A DNA stretch of 64,000 bases from an uncultured Desulfovibrio sp. GTDB lineage: Bacteria > Desulfobacterota > Desulfovibrionia > Desulfovibrionales > Desulfovibrionaceae. Shown piece after piece: positions 46,533-55,046 of this stretch (position 1 is its first letter; each line of letters begins with the position of its first letter). The notes beneath the pieces are model-generated. The model was not told the origin of the DNA. It made no database searches and saw nothing but the letters and a program-made list of their open reading frames with translations. Position numbers and translations under genes: made by a program. The stretch covers positions 230,113 to 294,112 of the forward strand of contig CAJUMQ010000001.1 of the NCBI GenBank assembly GCA_910587035.1, given 5' to 3'.

Positions 46533-46730
46533 TTATCCGCCAGCCACAAACTGCACAATCTCCACCGTGTCGCCCTCCTTGAGGGTGGTAGTGGAAAAAT
46601 CGGCGGAAGGGAGAATTTTGCCATTGAGCTCTACCACCACCAGCTTTGGATCCAGCCCTCGCCGGTTGAGCAGCTCAATCACTGTTGAAAAATCGCCGGC
46701 CTCATTGTTTCCATTAATGATGACTTCCAT
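46533..46730 (-). CDS. thiS: Sulfur carrier protein ThiS
   Basis: 65 residues. Ubiquitin-like fold ending in the required Gly-Gly (VQFVAGG); N-terminal MEVIINGNNE and internal VVVELNGKILP match the family. It is adenylated by ThiF, thiolated and used by ThiG. GGAGG before the ATG is strong. It is the first gene after the TPP riboswitch. Confidence 0.96.
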   Translation of the reverse strand: MEVIINGNNEAGDFSTVIELLNRRGLDPKLVVVELNGKILPSADFSTTTLKEGDTVEIVQFVAGG

Positions 46731-46743
46731 AAAATGACCTCCA

Positions 46744-46768
46744 ATAAAAAAAGCCCGCGCAAGCGGGC
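46744..46768 (-). terminator. Riboswitch expression-platform terminator
   Basis: On the minus strand GCCCGC-TTGC-GCGGGC followed by TTTTTTT lies between the TPP aptamer and the thiS Shine-Dalgarno. It is the likely off-state of the switch. Confidence 0.88.
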
Positions 46769-46781
46769 AGGAAAGGTCATC

Positions 46782-46887
46782 AGCTTCCCTGCCTCGGCAT
46801 TATCCGCATCAGGTGCGGAACCATAGTGGTTCCATGGGGTCAGGAACGGGCCAGGCCCAATCCTTTCTCAGCGAAACAGCTCCCCCA
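46782..46887 (-). promoter_or_regulatory. TPP riboswitch (THI box) aptamer
   Basis: Read on the minus strand: GGGGAGCT, then CGCTGAGAAAGG, then ACCTGATGCGGATAATGCCG, then GGGAAGCT. These are the conserved P1, CTGAGA and CTGATNNGGATAATGCC elements of the thiamine diphosphate aptamer in order. Binding of TPP is expected to favour the adjacent terminator and so repress thiS-thiG-thiH-thiF. Confidence 0.96.
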
Positions 46888-46896
46888 GCTGCCAGC

Positions 46897-46925
46897 ACCA
46901 TATGCCGGGAACGCCCATATTGCAA
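46897..46925 (-). promoter_or_regulatory. Sigma-70-type promoter of the thi operon
   Basis: TTGCAA and TATGGT on the minus strand with a 17-base spacer. The predicted start falls within a few bases of the riboswitch 5' end. Confidence 0.7.
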
Positions 46926-46994
46926 GCGCGTTGTTCCATGGCATTTGGTGGGCGTTTGCGCATTTCTGGCGTGAAAATCCCCTGACGCTCCCAG

Positions 46995-47013
46995 AGCATT
47001 CATCAGTTGGAAC
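46995..47013 (+). repeat. 19-base repeat, copy 2
   Basis: Identical to 39779-39797 (AGCATTCATCAGTTGGAAC). It lies 3 bases from the minus-strand flippase stop, upstream of the thi promoter. Confidence 0.8.
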
Positions 47014-47016
47014 ATT

Positions 47017-48552
47017 CTAAAATTTACGGATGAGTCCAAACCGAATGCCAAGCTCTTTTACGTCCTGCCTGCTCATCCCTACAAATCGTGGCAATGCCGC
47101 ACACAGGGTGGCAATGGCGAGCGTATATATGATGCCGGAGACGAGAAAACGCCAGATGTAATGCTGGCCTGCCCCGCACAGCAGCAGGGAGATATCACGA
47201 CAGCCAAAGGCCACGCCAAGAAAGACCAGGAGGCAGACGATCTGGTGCGCGAGATTGCGCCAGAAAGAAAAAGGAATGATGCGGCTTGCCAGCCAGAGAT
47301 AGATATTTACAGAAATAAATTGCACCCCGACTGTCTTTATTGCCAGGCCTGTGGCGCCAAGCCCAAGTCCGTACAAGGAGGCGGGGGCAACGAGCAGCCA
47401 GGCTGCCCCAAGGCCATAGAGACATTCCATGGCCGTCATGTTGCGCAGTATTTTTGTTTTTCCGCTTGCATGAAAAACAGATCCCGCTATCTGGCCATAG
47501 GCCTGATGCAGGGGATAAAGGGCCATTATCTGAACTGGCAGGATGGCTGCCAGGAACTCGCTGCCGCCAAATATTTCCACCAGGGCCTTCCCCTCGGCCA
47601 CTGTGAAGCAGGAAAAATAGGCGGCTATGGCGTAGAGCAAAGGAGCAAAACGGCTTAATAACCCGCCCATTGCGGCAAGATCCCCTTTGCCCCATGATAT
47701 GGAAAACTCGCGCATTAACAGAGGGGTCATGGCGGAGACAAATAAAAAGCAGGCCATGCTGACCTTTTGTGAAAGCGCAAAAAAGCCCTGCTGCGTGCTG
47801 CCGTCAAACCATTGCAGCAGCCAGCGTTCCGCCGCCAGCATGGCAAAGGACAAAAGCGCCTGCACAAAGAGAGGATGGCTGTAGTCAAAAAATTCCCGGC
47901 CATAGGCCCTCATTTGACCTGGCCGGATATGCAACTGGCAATGAATGCCCATGTGGAGCCAATGCCTTCTGCTGACCAGCCAGAATCCCATGGCTGTAGC
48001 GCCAAGCAGAAGATACTGCTGGCAGAACAGGGTGCCGGTATTAAGTTCGCCCGTAAAAAAAAGAGCTGCAAGAAGAAGAACGCCGGCCGCAGAAACCAGG
48101 GCGCGCCACATTTCGGACGGGATGGTGGCCCCAAGAGCGTCATTCATGGAGCGAAGCACCCTGCCCCACCAGGTCAGAAAGGCCCAGAGGGCGGCCAGGG
48201 GGGCGTAATATAGGGGAACATCGGGCATCAGCCAGCGGCCGGCAGCCGGCCAGAGCAGGGCGCAACCGGCCAGCAGCATAAGGGCGCCAATTATCAGGCC
48301 AAGATAGAGGTAAAAGGTAAAGAGTCCGGCCTCCCCCTGCCTGCGCGAAAGAGAATTATAGAAACAGGTTGATGTGCCCATATCCAGAAAGCCGGAGAAC
48401 TGCTGGAAAAGGCTTGTGGCAAAGCTGTAGTTGCCATATGTCTGGGGCCCAAGGGCTCGTGGCAGGATTGCCTCCATGATGAGATAGACCGGCACAGAGA
48501 CCAGATTGGCCACCAGCTTGAAGATATAGCGGCGTGCCAGCGTGGGTGCCAT
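47017..48552 (-). CDS. Polysaccharide flippase (Wzx/MATE-like)
   Basis: 511 residues with about 12-14 hydrophobic segments from residue 10 to 490. The N-terminal pattern (VANLVSVPVYLIMEAILPRAL, then YGNYSFATSLFQQFSGFLDMG, shown in pieces) is that of lipid-linked oligosaccharide flippases, which start near a Gly-Asn-Tyr segment. It would move lipid-linked glycan units across the inner membrane. It follows the DnaJ-domain gene with overlapping stop and start. Surface-glycan genes at 32593-37287 are possible partners by inference. Confidence 0.85.
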   Translation of the reverse strand: MAPTLARRYIFKLVANLVSVPVYLIMEAILPRALGPQTYGNYSFATSLFQQFSGFLDMGTSTCFYNSLSRRQGEAGLFTFYLYLGLIIGALMLLAGCALLWPAAGRWLMPDVPLYYAPLAALWAFLTWWGRVLRSMNDALGATIPSEMWRALVSAAGVLLLAALFFTGELNTGTLFCQQYLLLGATAMGFWLVSRRHWLHMGIHCQLHIRPGQMRAYGREFFDYSHPLFVQALLSFAMLAAERWLLQWFDGSTQQGFFALSQKVSMACFLFVSAMTPLLMREFSISWGKGDLAAMGGLLSRFAPLLYAIAAYFSCFTVAEGKALVEIFGGSEFLAAILPVQIMALYPLHQAYGQIAGSVFHASGKTKILRNMTAMECLYGLGAAWLLVAPASLYGLGLGATGLAIKTVGVQFISVNIYLWLASRIIPFSFWRNLAHQIVCLLVFLGVAFGCRDISLLLCGAGQHYIWRFLVSGIIYTLAIATLCAALPRFVGMSRQDVKELGIRFGLIRKF

Positions 48553-49382
48553 CAGGGAGTGTGAATGGTAAGATAGAGGTCGCCCTGCCAGGGGCCAACC
48601 CTTTTGCCCAGTCCCTTGAGACGCATTGGCTTGCCCACGGCAAAGTCTGGGGGCAGGGTTACTTCCACTGTACTGATTTCTTCAGACATGCCCTGGCGTA
48701 TCTGCAAACGGATTTTTCTGCCAGGCACAAGGCCGGCGGCTGGCAGTGTAAGGCTTTGCTCCTCATCGATCTGCTTGCGCAGCCAGTCCTTTACAGCGCC
48801 TTTCACACCCTTTTCGGGAGTTTTATCCCGTGGCGGGCTGGGTTTGGCCTGCCTGGGGGGGGCCTTGACCTCCTGAACAGGGGGGGCCTTTTTCTCCGGC
48901 TTTTCCTGGGCCGGCCCCGGTTGTGGCCTGGGCTGCTCCTGAGCGCTTTGCTTGCGGTTCAGTTCCCTGTAGATGTCTTCAAAAACCCGTCTTGCAAACT
49001 GGTCATTGAGCAGATCGCGCAGGACATCCTGCTGGGCATAGGCCGCGCTGGCGCGGGACGCATCGCGCTCATGGGCGGATTCACCGCGCGGGGGCTCCTT
49101 TTTCTCCTCCTGGGTAGTGTGCTGCTGTCCGGCAGCCTTTCTGGCCTCCGCCTTTTGACGCGCCTCCTCAACAGGCTTGAGCATGGCGGAAAGAGCCACA
49201 TAGGCCTCGTTGAGCATCTGGAACTGCCTTGCAGCCCCCGGGTCACCGGGGTGCAGATCTGGATGCAGTTCAAAGGCCCGGCGCCTGTAGGCGCTTTTTA
49301 CGTCCGCAAGGGTAGCGCCCTTTTGCAGATGCAGAATGTCATAGCATTCTTTCAGGCTAATCTGTCGCGCACGCGGCGGCAT
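48552..49382 (-). CDS. J-domain (DnaJ-like) protein with C-terminal DnaJ client domain
   Basis: 276 residues. The J domain (residues about 10-75) has the HPD tripeptide in FELHPDLHPGD, so it can stimulate DnaK. A long charged Pro/Lys/Glu linker (about residues 75-195) replaces the Gly/Phe and zinc modules, and a short C-terminal part resembles the DnaJ C-terminal beta domain (VEVTLPPDFAVGKPMRLKGL). It is thus a type III-like co-chaperone rather than DnaJ proper. GGAG precedes the ATG, and a small in-frame ORF lies just upstream. Confidence 0.85.
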   Translation of the reverse strand: MPPRARQISLKECYDILHLQKGATLADVKSAYRRRAFELHPDLHPGDPGAARQFQMLNEAYVALSAMLKPVEEARQKAEARKAAGQQHTTQEEKKEPPRGESAHERDASRASAAYAQQDVLRDLLNDQFARRVFEDIYRELNRKQSAQEQPRPQPGPAQEKPEKKAPPVQEVKAPPRQAKPSPPRDKTPEKGVKGAVKDWLRKQIDEEQSLTLPAAGLVPGRKIRLQIRQGMSEEISTVEVTLPPDFAVGKPMRLKGLGKRVGPWQGDLYLTIHTP

Positions 49383-49385
49383 AGA

Positions 49386-49463
49386 CTACTCCATTGCCTG
49401 CATGGCAGGATGCGCAGATACCGGGGCGGCTGGCAAATGCGGGGCAGCAATCCTGTCAGTCAT
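49386..49463 (-). CDS. Possible 25-residue leader ORF in frame with the DnaJ-like gene
   Basis: An ATG at 49463 with a strong AGGAGAAAA Shine-Dalgarno opens a 25-codon frame rich in Ala and Pro (MTDRIAAPHLPAAPV) ending in TAG. The DnaJ-like ATG follows after one codon in the same frame. It could be a coupled leader peptide or the old N-terminus of the DnaJ-like protein cut off by an amber codon. Confidence 0.4.
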   Translation of the reverse strand: MTDRIAAPHLPAAPVSAHPAMQAME

Positions 49464-49493
49464 ATGTTTTCTCCTGATTAAAAGCGGCTGCCA

Positions 49494-49940
49494 TCAGGAT
49501 TCCGGAGGCAGCCGCAGGGCCGTGGGGATATCGCCCCCCCCACAGGCATCAAGACCATGGGCGCGCAAATATTCCCTGCCCGCCCGCTGAAAATTTTCAA
49601 AAGTTGTTGCGCGGGAGATGCCCGGGCAAAAATCCCTTGCCATGTCCAGGCTTACATCATCCACAAGATTGCCCCGGAAAAAGGGCCATGCGCGGCAAAT
49701 GTCCGGCTTGCCGGCATGCACGGCGCAGCCGCTGCCAGTCTTGAAAAAGATGCAAAATCCATCCGGGCCGGTACGGACCTTCAGCTTGCCATTGGAAAGC
49801 TCCGCGTAGCGCTCCCGTGCAATGGCCGGGTCAACACCCAAAAAGGCGGCCAACCTGTCCAGATCGCGTTGGGAAAGCACAATACCGCCTCTGCCCTCAC
49901 AGCAATGACCGCATTTTTTGCACTCAAAAACCTGATCCAT
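49494..49940 (-). CDS. YkgJ-family cysteine-cluster protein (short)
   Basis: 148 residues. The Zn/Fe-chelating domain begins at residue 6 with FECKKCGHCCEGRGGIVLS and continues with CIFFKTGSGCAVHAGKPDIC and a late FCPG. This is the common single-domain form, shorter than the protein at 38075. The biochemical role is not known. It is divergent from the GT-C gene at 50074. Confidence 0.9.
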   Translation of the reverse strand: MDQVFECKKCGHCCEGRGGIVLSQRDLDRLAAFLGVDPAIARERYAELSNGKLKVRTGPDGFCIFFKTGSGCAVHAGKPDICRAWPFFRGNLVDDVSLDMARDFCPGISRATTFENFQRAGREYLRAHGLDACGGGDIPTALRLPPES

Positions 49941-50073
49941 CTGTCACGCCGGCTCCTGAAAAAATTGCTGCAGCCAGCATATATTTTTTGGCGCCCATTG
50001 TAAAATGCAGCCTGTATGGGGGCAGCCGGCAGGTCTTCTTTGCGAAACCGGTGAATATTTGGCATAAAAAAGC

Positions 50074-51726
50074 ATGAACACCAGCAAAGCGAACAACAAA
50101 CTGTCATGGCTGGCCGCAGGAGCGGTGCCTCTCGTCTATCTTTTCCTTTATACGCCATATGGCATGGATACAACCGATTTTGGCTATTTTTATGGATATG
50201 CCTGGCGCATTCTGGAAGGGCAGATGCCGTACAGGGATTTTTCCTATATAAAGCCGCCACTTGCCCTGTACTGGCATGCCATGTGGATGTGGCTCACGCC
50301 GGAGAAGTTTGAAATTCTCGGAGGCAAGGCAGGCTTTGTCTGCACAATACTGGCATCCTCCTGGCTGACCGCCCTGTTTCTTGCCAAATTTTTTGATTTC
50401 GCCAAAATGGGTCTGCCGCTACCGCTTCTGGCCACATGCGGCTTTGTTTTTGGCGTGCATTCCTTTCCCCACATGCCCTGGCATACGGCGGATGGCATCC
50501 TTTTCTGCTGCGCTGCGCTTTTTGCAGCTTCCCGGGGCTGGCCCGTGCCTGCTGGCATTCTGGCCGCCTGGGCGATGTTGTGCAAGCAGTCCTTTCTCCT
50601 TGTGCCACTGGCCATCCTCATCCTGATTTTTGTCTGGCGCCCGCGAAAAAGTGAAGGCTTCCTTTTTATTCTGGGCTGGGGCGCCATGATGGCCGCAGCC
50701 TTCCTTTTCCTCTATCTTAATGGGGCCTGGGAGCAGTTCAGGGCCATGACCACAGGCCAGCTGGATATAAGAGAGGCGCTGGATGCGGGCATTCTGATTT
50801 ATCTGCGCCAAAACTGGCTGCTGCCACTGCTGGCCATATCTCCATGGTTGCTGGCACGTTTTGCCGGCAGGCAGCCCGTTCCATGGCTTGCTCCCTGCTG
50901 GTGCTATCTGGCAATTCTTGCAACATGGTATATTACCCAGGTATTGCTGCAAAAAACCTGGATTGGTTTCGGCCTCTCCTGGCCAACACTGTTCATGCTG
51001 CTTGGCGCAGTCTGCATTTTTCTGCCCAGAATATTTTTGCTGCCATGGTCTCGCCTGCCCGGGGCAGACCTGCGCTGGCTGCCCCTTTCCCTGGCCATGG
51101 CCGCATCCCTGGCTGTGTCATGGTCCGTGGCCATAAGCGGAGGTTACAAAACCCCCGCCATGTGCGCCACGCCTCTTATATTCTGTTTTTTTGTCATCCA
51201 GGCAGCCATGGGAGGCAATGTGGCCAGATTGGCCTGGGGCACCCTTGCCTGCGGCATTATAATGTTTGGAGCAGGCTATCAATATCCATATGTTTTTCCG
51301 GTCCGTCCCCTCGAAATGCGCGATCTTAGCCATGATGCGGGCTCGGTTTACCCCAGGGCCACCTGGGTGTATGTGGATGGAGACATGCTGGCCAGGCTGG
51401 CGGAGCTCAAGATGCTCCGGGAAAAATACGGGGCAAACTACAAGACCCTGCCAGGCTTTTCCCATGCCTACTATCTAAACGGAGACAAACCCGTCTATGG
51501 CTCGGACTGGCTCATTGACTGGGAGATAAACGGCGATGTTGATCGCCTTTACAATGAGCTTGTGGACAAAAAGATCACAGTGTTCATGGAGCGGGACCAG
51601 ATGGATGCAAAAAAAGCGGATTCCTATGACCGGGCAGGCTACACGGTGCCCCAGCGGGTTCGCAAAAATTGGCGCATAGTGGAGGAGACCCCGCATTTTG
51701 TGGTCATGCAGCCGCCACTGGAGTAG
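50074..51726 (+). CDS. Polytopic GT-C-like membrane protein
   Basis: 550 residues. About eleven hydrophobic segments occupy residues 10-420, with a soluble C-terminal part of about 130 residues. An acidic DTTDFGYFYGYAWRILEG segment after the first membrane span (residues about 32-50) is where GT-C glycosyltransferases carry their catalytic acidic residues, and PYRDFSYIKPP follows. The substrate is unknown. It is monocistronic and divergent from the YkgJ gene. Confidence 0.72.
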   Translation: MNTSKANNKLSWLAAGAVPLVYLFLYTPYGMDTTDFGYFYGYAWRILEGQMPYRDFSYIKPPLALYWHAMWMWLTPEKFEILGGKAGFVCTILASSWLTALFLAKFFDFAKMGLPLPLLATCGFVFGVHSFPHMPWHTADGILFCCAALFAASRGWPVPAGILAAWAMLCKQSFLLVPLAILILIFVWRPRKSEGFLFILGWGAMMAAAFLFLYLNGAWEQFRAMTTGQLDIREALDAGILIYLRQNWLLPLLAISPWLLARFAGRQPVPWLAPCWCYLAILATWYITQVLLQKTWIGFGLSWPTLFMLLGAVCIFLPRIFLLPWSRLPGADLRWLPLSLAMAASLAVSWSVAISGGYKTPAMCATPLIFCFFVIQAAMGGNVARLAWGTLACGIIMFGAGYQYPYVFPVRPLEMRDLSHDAGSVYPRATWVYVDGDMLARLAELKMLREKYGANYKTLPGFSHAYYLNGDKPVYGSDWLIDWEINGDVDRLYNELVDKKITVFMERDQMDAKKADSYDRAGYTVPQRVRKNWRIVEETPHFVVMQPPLE

Positions 51727-51746
51727 CCGGGCACCCGTATTATTGC

Positions 51747-51775
51747 TTGCAAAGATGTCTATATTGCACTATGAT
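51747..51775 (+). promoter_or_regulatory. Sigma-70-type promoter of rpsB-tsf
   Basis: TTGCAA and TATGAT with a 17-base spacer. The predicted transcript carries a leader of about 100 bases before rpsB, long enough for the S2 autoregulation known in E. coli, though no specific fold was identified. Confidence 0.72.
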
Positions 51776-51884
51776 TCCTACCTATTTCGCACATTCCGGC
51801 GTCTTTAAGGGTCCTTGCTTCAGCCGTAAACAGGGTTAAAAGACAAAATCAACCGGAATGGTGGCCAACCCTCTGGAGGAAAAA

Positions 51885-52712
51885 ATGGCTTATGTAACAA
51901 TGAAGCAGATGCTTGAAACCGGTGTTCATTTTGGTCATCAGACCAGGCGCTGGAACCCCAAAATGCGCCCCTACATTTTTGGCGCGCGCAATGGCATCCA
52001 TATTATCGATTTGCAGCAGACCGTAAAGCTGTTTCGCACAGCCTATGACAAAATGGTTGATACTGTCGCCAATGGTGGCAAGGTTCTGTTTATTGGCACA
52101 AAGAGGCAGGCGCAGGAGGCTGTGGCCCAGGAGGCCTCCAGGGCCCATCAGTTCTATGTGACAAATCGCTGGATGGGTGGCACACTCACAAATTTTGTCA
52201 CCATCCGTAAAAGCATCGACCGCCTGAAAAAACTCGAGGCCATGTTCGCAGACGGCTCCATCAACCGCTATCAAAAAAAGGAGATTCTCCTGCTTGAACG
52301 CGAAATGCACAAGCTTGAGGAATCCCTTGGCGGCATAAAAAACATGGAAAGACTGCCCCAGCTGGCCTTCATCATTGACCCAAACCGCGAGGAAATCGCG
52401 GCCAGGGAATGCCGCAAACTGGGCATCCCCATTATCGCTGTCACAGACACCAACTGCGATCCTGACAATATAGATTTTATCATCCCCGGCAATGATGACG
52501 CCATCCGGGCCATCAAGCTTTTTGTCACCGCCTTTGGCGAAGCCTGCCTTGAAGGCGAGGCCATGCTCAAGGACAACCGCAACATCGATGCCGCCGAAGA
52601 AATAATGCAGGAGGCCGCACTGGTTGAAACCGTGGCGGACGCGGCAGAAGATGTAGCCGAGGAAGATGCAGTGGCCGATGCTGTCGCCACAGAAATTGAC
52701 GAGGCGCTCTAA
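51885..52712 (+). CDS. rpsB: 30S ribosomal protein S2
   Basis: 275 residues. Typical S2 sequence: [20 protein letters not shown] at the start, [17 protein letters not shown] and [20 protein letters not shown]. An acidic tail of about 35 residues extends beyond the usual end. GGAGGA before the ATG at 51885 sets the start. It is paired with tsf, the conserved order. Confidence 0.98.
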   Translation: MAYVTMKQMLETGVHFGHQTRRWNPKMRPYIFGARNGIHIIDLQQTVKLFRTAYDKMVDTVANGGKVLFIGTKRQAQEAVAQEASRAHQFYVTNRWMGGTLTNFVTIRKSIDRLKKLEAMFADGSINRYQKKEILLLEREMHKLEESLGGIKNMERLPQLAFIIDPNREEIAARECRKLGIPIIAVTDTNCDPDNIDFIIPGNDDAIRAIKLFVTAFGEACLEGEAMLKDNRNIDAAEEIMQEAALVETVADAAEDVAEEDAVADAVATEIDEAL

Positions 52713-52794
52713 ACCGCCCGCAAAAGGCAAAGCAAGACGCATTCTTCCCCCTATGACGCAACAGCTGCCCAAAGGCAGCGTACTGGAGTATAAT

Positions 52795-53652
52795 ATGGCC
52801 ATAAGCGCACAAATGGTAAAGGAATTGAGAGAAAAAACAGGCGCAGGCATGATGGATTGCAAAAAAGCGCTTGTTGAAGTGAATGGCGACATGGAAAAGG
52901 CTGTGGACTGGCTGCGCCAGAAGGGCATGGCCAAGGCTGCCAAAAAATCCGGGCGCTGCACATCCGAGGGTCTTGTGACCTCAGTGGTGAGCGATGACGG
53001 CCGCCATGTGGCCATGGCCTCCCTCATGTGCGAAACCGACTTTGTGGCCCGCGGCGACCAGTTCCAGGAGATGGCCAGGCGCATTGCCCAGGCCGTGCTC
53101 GATCATGACCCCGCCGATGCCGCGTCCCTTGAGGGCATTGTCGGCGACGATGTCAAACAGCTCATTGCCTCTGTTGGCGAAAATATGCAGGCAGGCAAGT
53201 TTGCCAGGCATACAAAAAAGAACCCCAATGAGGTGGTCGGCCAGTACATCCATGCCAATGGCAAAATCGGCGTGCTGGTATTCCTGGAAGTGGGCAACCC
53301 GGCCAATGCGGACAATTCCGAAGTTCAGGCACTTGCCAAAAATCTTGCCATGCAGGTGGCTGCCGCCAACCCCCTTGCCCTCAATGCCGATGCACTTGAT
53401 CCTGCTGTGGTGGAACGCGAGCGGGAGGTTTACCGCCAGAAAGCGCTTGAGGAAGGCAAGCCCGAGGCCATAGTCGAGCGCATTGCCGATGGCGCGGTCA
53501 AAAAGTTCCAGAAGGAATCCTGCCTCCTCGAGCAGCCCTACATTCGCGATGACAAAAAAAGCGTTGCGGACATAGTGGCTGCCACCGCAAAGGCCATAAA
53601 TGACAAAATCACGGTAACAGGCTTCGAGCGCATCCAGCTCTCCCAGGATTAG
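52795..53652 (+). CDS. tsf: Elongation factor Ts
   Basis: 285 residues. EF-Ts regenerates EF-Tu-GTP. The N-terminal UBA-like part reads VKELREKTGAGMMDCKKALV, the usual EF-Ts signature, followed by the dimerisation and core domains (LMCETDFVARGDQFQEMARR). The ATG at 52795 has GGAG upstream. pyrH and frr, which often follow, are absent; a strong terminator ends the operon. Confidence 0.98.
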   Translation: MAISAQMVKELREKTGAGMMDCKKALVEVNGDMEKAVDWLRQKGMAKAAKKSGRCTSEGLVTSVVSDDGRHVAMASLMCETDFVARGDQFQEMARRIAQAVLDHDPADAASLEGIVGDDVKQLIASVGENMQAGKFARHTKKNPNEVVGQYIHANGKIGVLVFLEVGNPANADNSEVQALAKNLAMQVAAANPLALNADALDPAVVEREREVYRQKALEEGKPEAIVERIADGAVKKFQKESCLLEQPYIRDDKKSVADIVAATAKAINDKITVTGFERIQLSQD

Positions 53653-53686
53653 TCCGGCCTGCTGCCATTGTCAGCATAATGTAAAA

Positions 53687-53730
53687 ATATGGCAAATATA
53701 CCCAGTGTATATTTGCCATATCTGTTTTTT
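53687..53730 (+). terminator. Intrinsic terminator of rpsB-tsf
   Basis: A perfect 15-bp stem (53687-53701 with 53707-53721), 5-base loop, followed after three bases by TTTTTT. Confidence 0.9.
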
Positions 53731-53753
53731 AACATCTTCGCCCGGAGAGGCAC

Positions 53754-55040
53754 ATGCCCCAGATAAAAGCCATGTATTCCACACTGGTACGGGAGGATTT
53801 CCCTGATACCATGACGATAATATTGGGAGAGGAAAAGCTTGTTTATGAAAAACGCAGCTGGCAGATAAATGGCGAGGTCAAAGGACTGCGCTATGGCGAA
53901 AATCCGGATCAGCCGGCAGCCTTGTATCATTTAAAATCCGGTTCCATCAGCATTGGCGGCATCACCTGGCGCTCTCCCGGCAATGCCATTGTGTCCGCCA
54001 TCGATGAAAAACAGATGATACAATCTGGCAAACATCCGGGCAAGACCAACCTTACGGATGTGGATAATGGCGTGAACATTCTGCAATATTTGACGGAAAA
54101 ACCGGCATGCGTCATTCTCAAACATAACAACCCCTGTGGCGCGGCATGGGCCGACAGCGCCAATGGCGGTCTGGAAAGAGCCCTCGACCAGGCCTACTGG
54201 TGCGATCGCATAGCGGCCTTTGGCGGAGCGGTGATTGTCAATTCGCCACTCACAAAAGCCTGCGCCGAAATGATAGCCTCGAGCTATTTCGAAGTTGTTG
54301 CCGCGCCAGCCTATGAAGAAGGTGTGACGGCCATTCTCGCCTCCCGTAAAAATCTTCGTATTTTTGAGCTGCCTGGTCTGGGGCGACTGGCGGAGCTTTT
54401 GGCATCCTCATGGCTGGACATCAAAAGCCTGGCCGATGGCGGCATTGTTGTGCAAAAATCATTTTTAAATCGCATTCTCCAAAATTCCGACTTCCTGCCG
54501 GCCACAGCCACAGGCCCGGATGGCACGGAAGTTAGCGCGCGTTTTCCCACTCCCGCGGAACTTGACGATCTGCGCTTTGCATGGGCTGTGGAATCTGGTG
54601 TCACATCAAACTCCGTAATCTTCGCCAAAAATGGCGCCACCGTGGCCATCGGCACTGGCGAGCAGGATCGCGTGGGCTGCGTGGAGCTGGCCATCCACAA
54701 GGCCTATGGCAAATATGCCGACGCCCTTGCATTCCGGGAACTGGGCATGCCCCTCTATGATCTTAAAATAAAAGCTGCCACGGATGCCTCCCTTGCAGCC
54801 AGGCTGGATGAAATCCTGGCAAAAACCGATGCCAAATGTGGCGGTCTGGCCGGATCCCGGCTGGTATCGGACGGCTTTTTCCCCTTCAGGGACGGGGTGG
54901 ATGCGGCCATAGCCCAGAAGGTCACGGCCATAGCCCAGCCCGGCGGCTCCCTGCGGGATGCGGAATCTATAATCGCCTGCAACGAAGCCGCTCCCCAGGT
55001 GGCAATGGCCTATACAGCGCAGCGTTCCTTCAAACATTAA
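53754..55040 (+). CDS. Stand-alone AICAR transformylase (PurH C-terminal domain only)
   Basis: 428 residues. The sequence matches the AICAR formyltransferase half of PurH: RYGENPDQPAALYH, the catalytic Lys-His in CVILKHNNPCGAAWADS and SNSVIFAKNGATVAIGTGEQ. The N-terminal MGS-like IMP cyclohydrolase domain (about 200 residues) is absent, so IMP cyclisation must come from another gene. The layout is known from related anaerobes. GGAGAGG precedes the ATG. cbiA follows after 6 bases. Confidence 0.92.
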   Translation: MPQIKAMYSTLVREDFPDTMTIILGEEKLVYEKRSWQINGEVKGLRYGENPDQPAALYHLKSGSISIGGITWRSPGNAIVSAIDEKQMIQSGKHPGKTNLTDVDNGVNILQYLTEKPACVILKHNNPCGAAWADSANGGLERALDQAYWCDRIAAFGGAVIVNSPLTKACAEMIASSYFEVVAAPAYEEGVTAILASRKNLRIFELPGLGRLAELLASSWLDIKSLADGGIVVQKSFLNRILQNSDFLPATATGPDGTEVSARFPTPAELDDLRFAWAVESGVTSNSVIFAKNGATVAIGTGEQDRVGCVELAIHKAYGKYADALAFRELGMPLYDLKIKAATDASLAARLDEILAKTDAKCGGLAGSRLVSDGFFPFRDGVDAAIAQKVTAIAQPGGSLRDAESIIACNEAAPQVAMAYTAQRSFKH

Positions 55041-55046
55041 AAGCCC

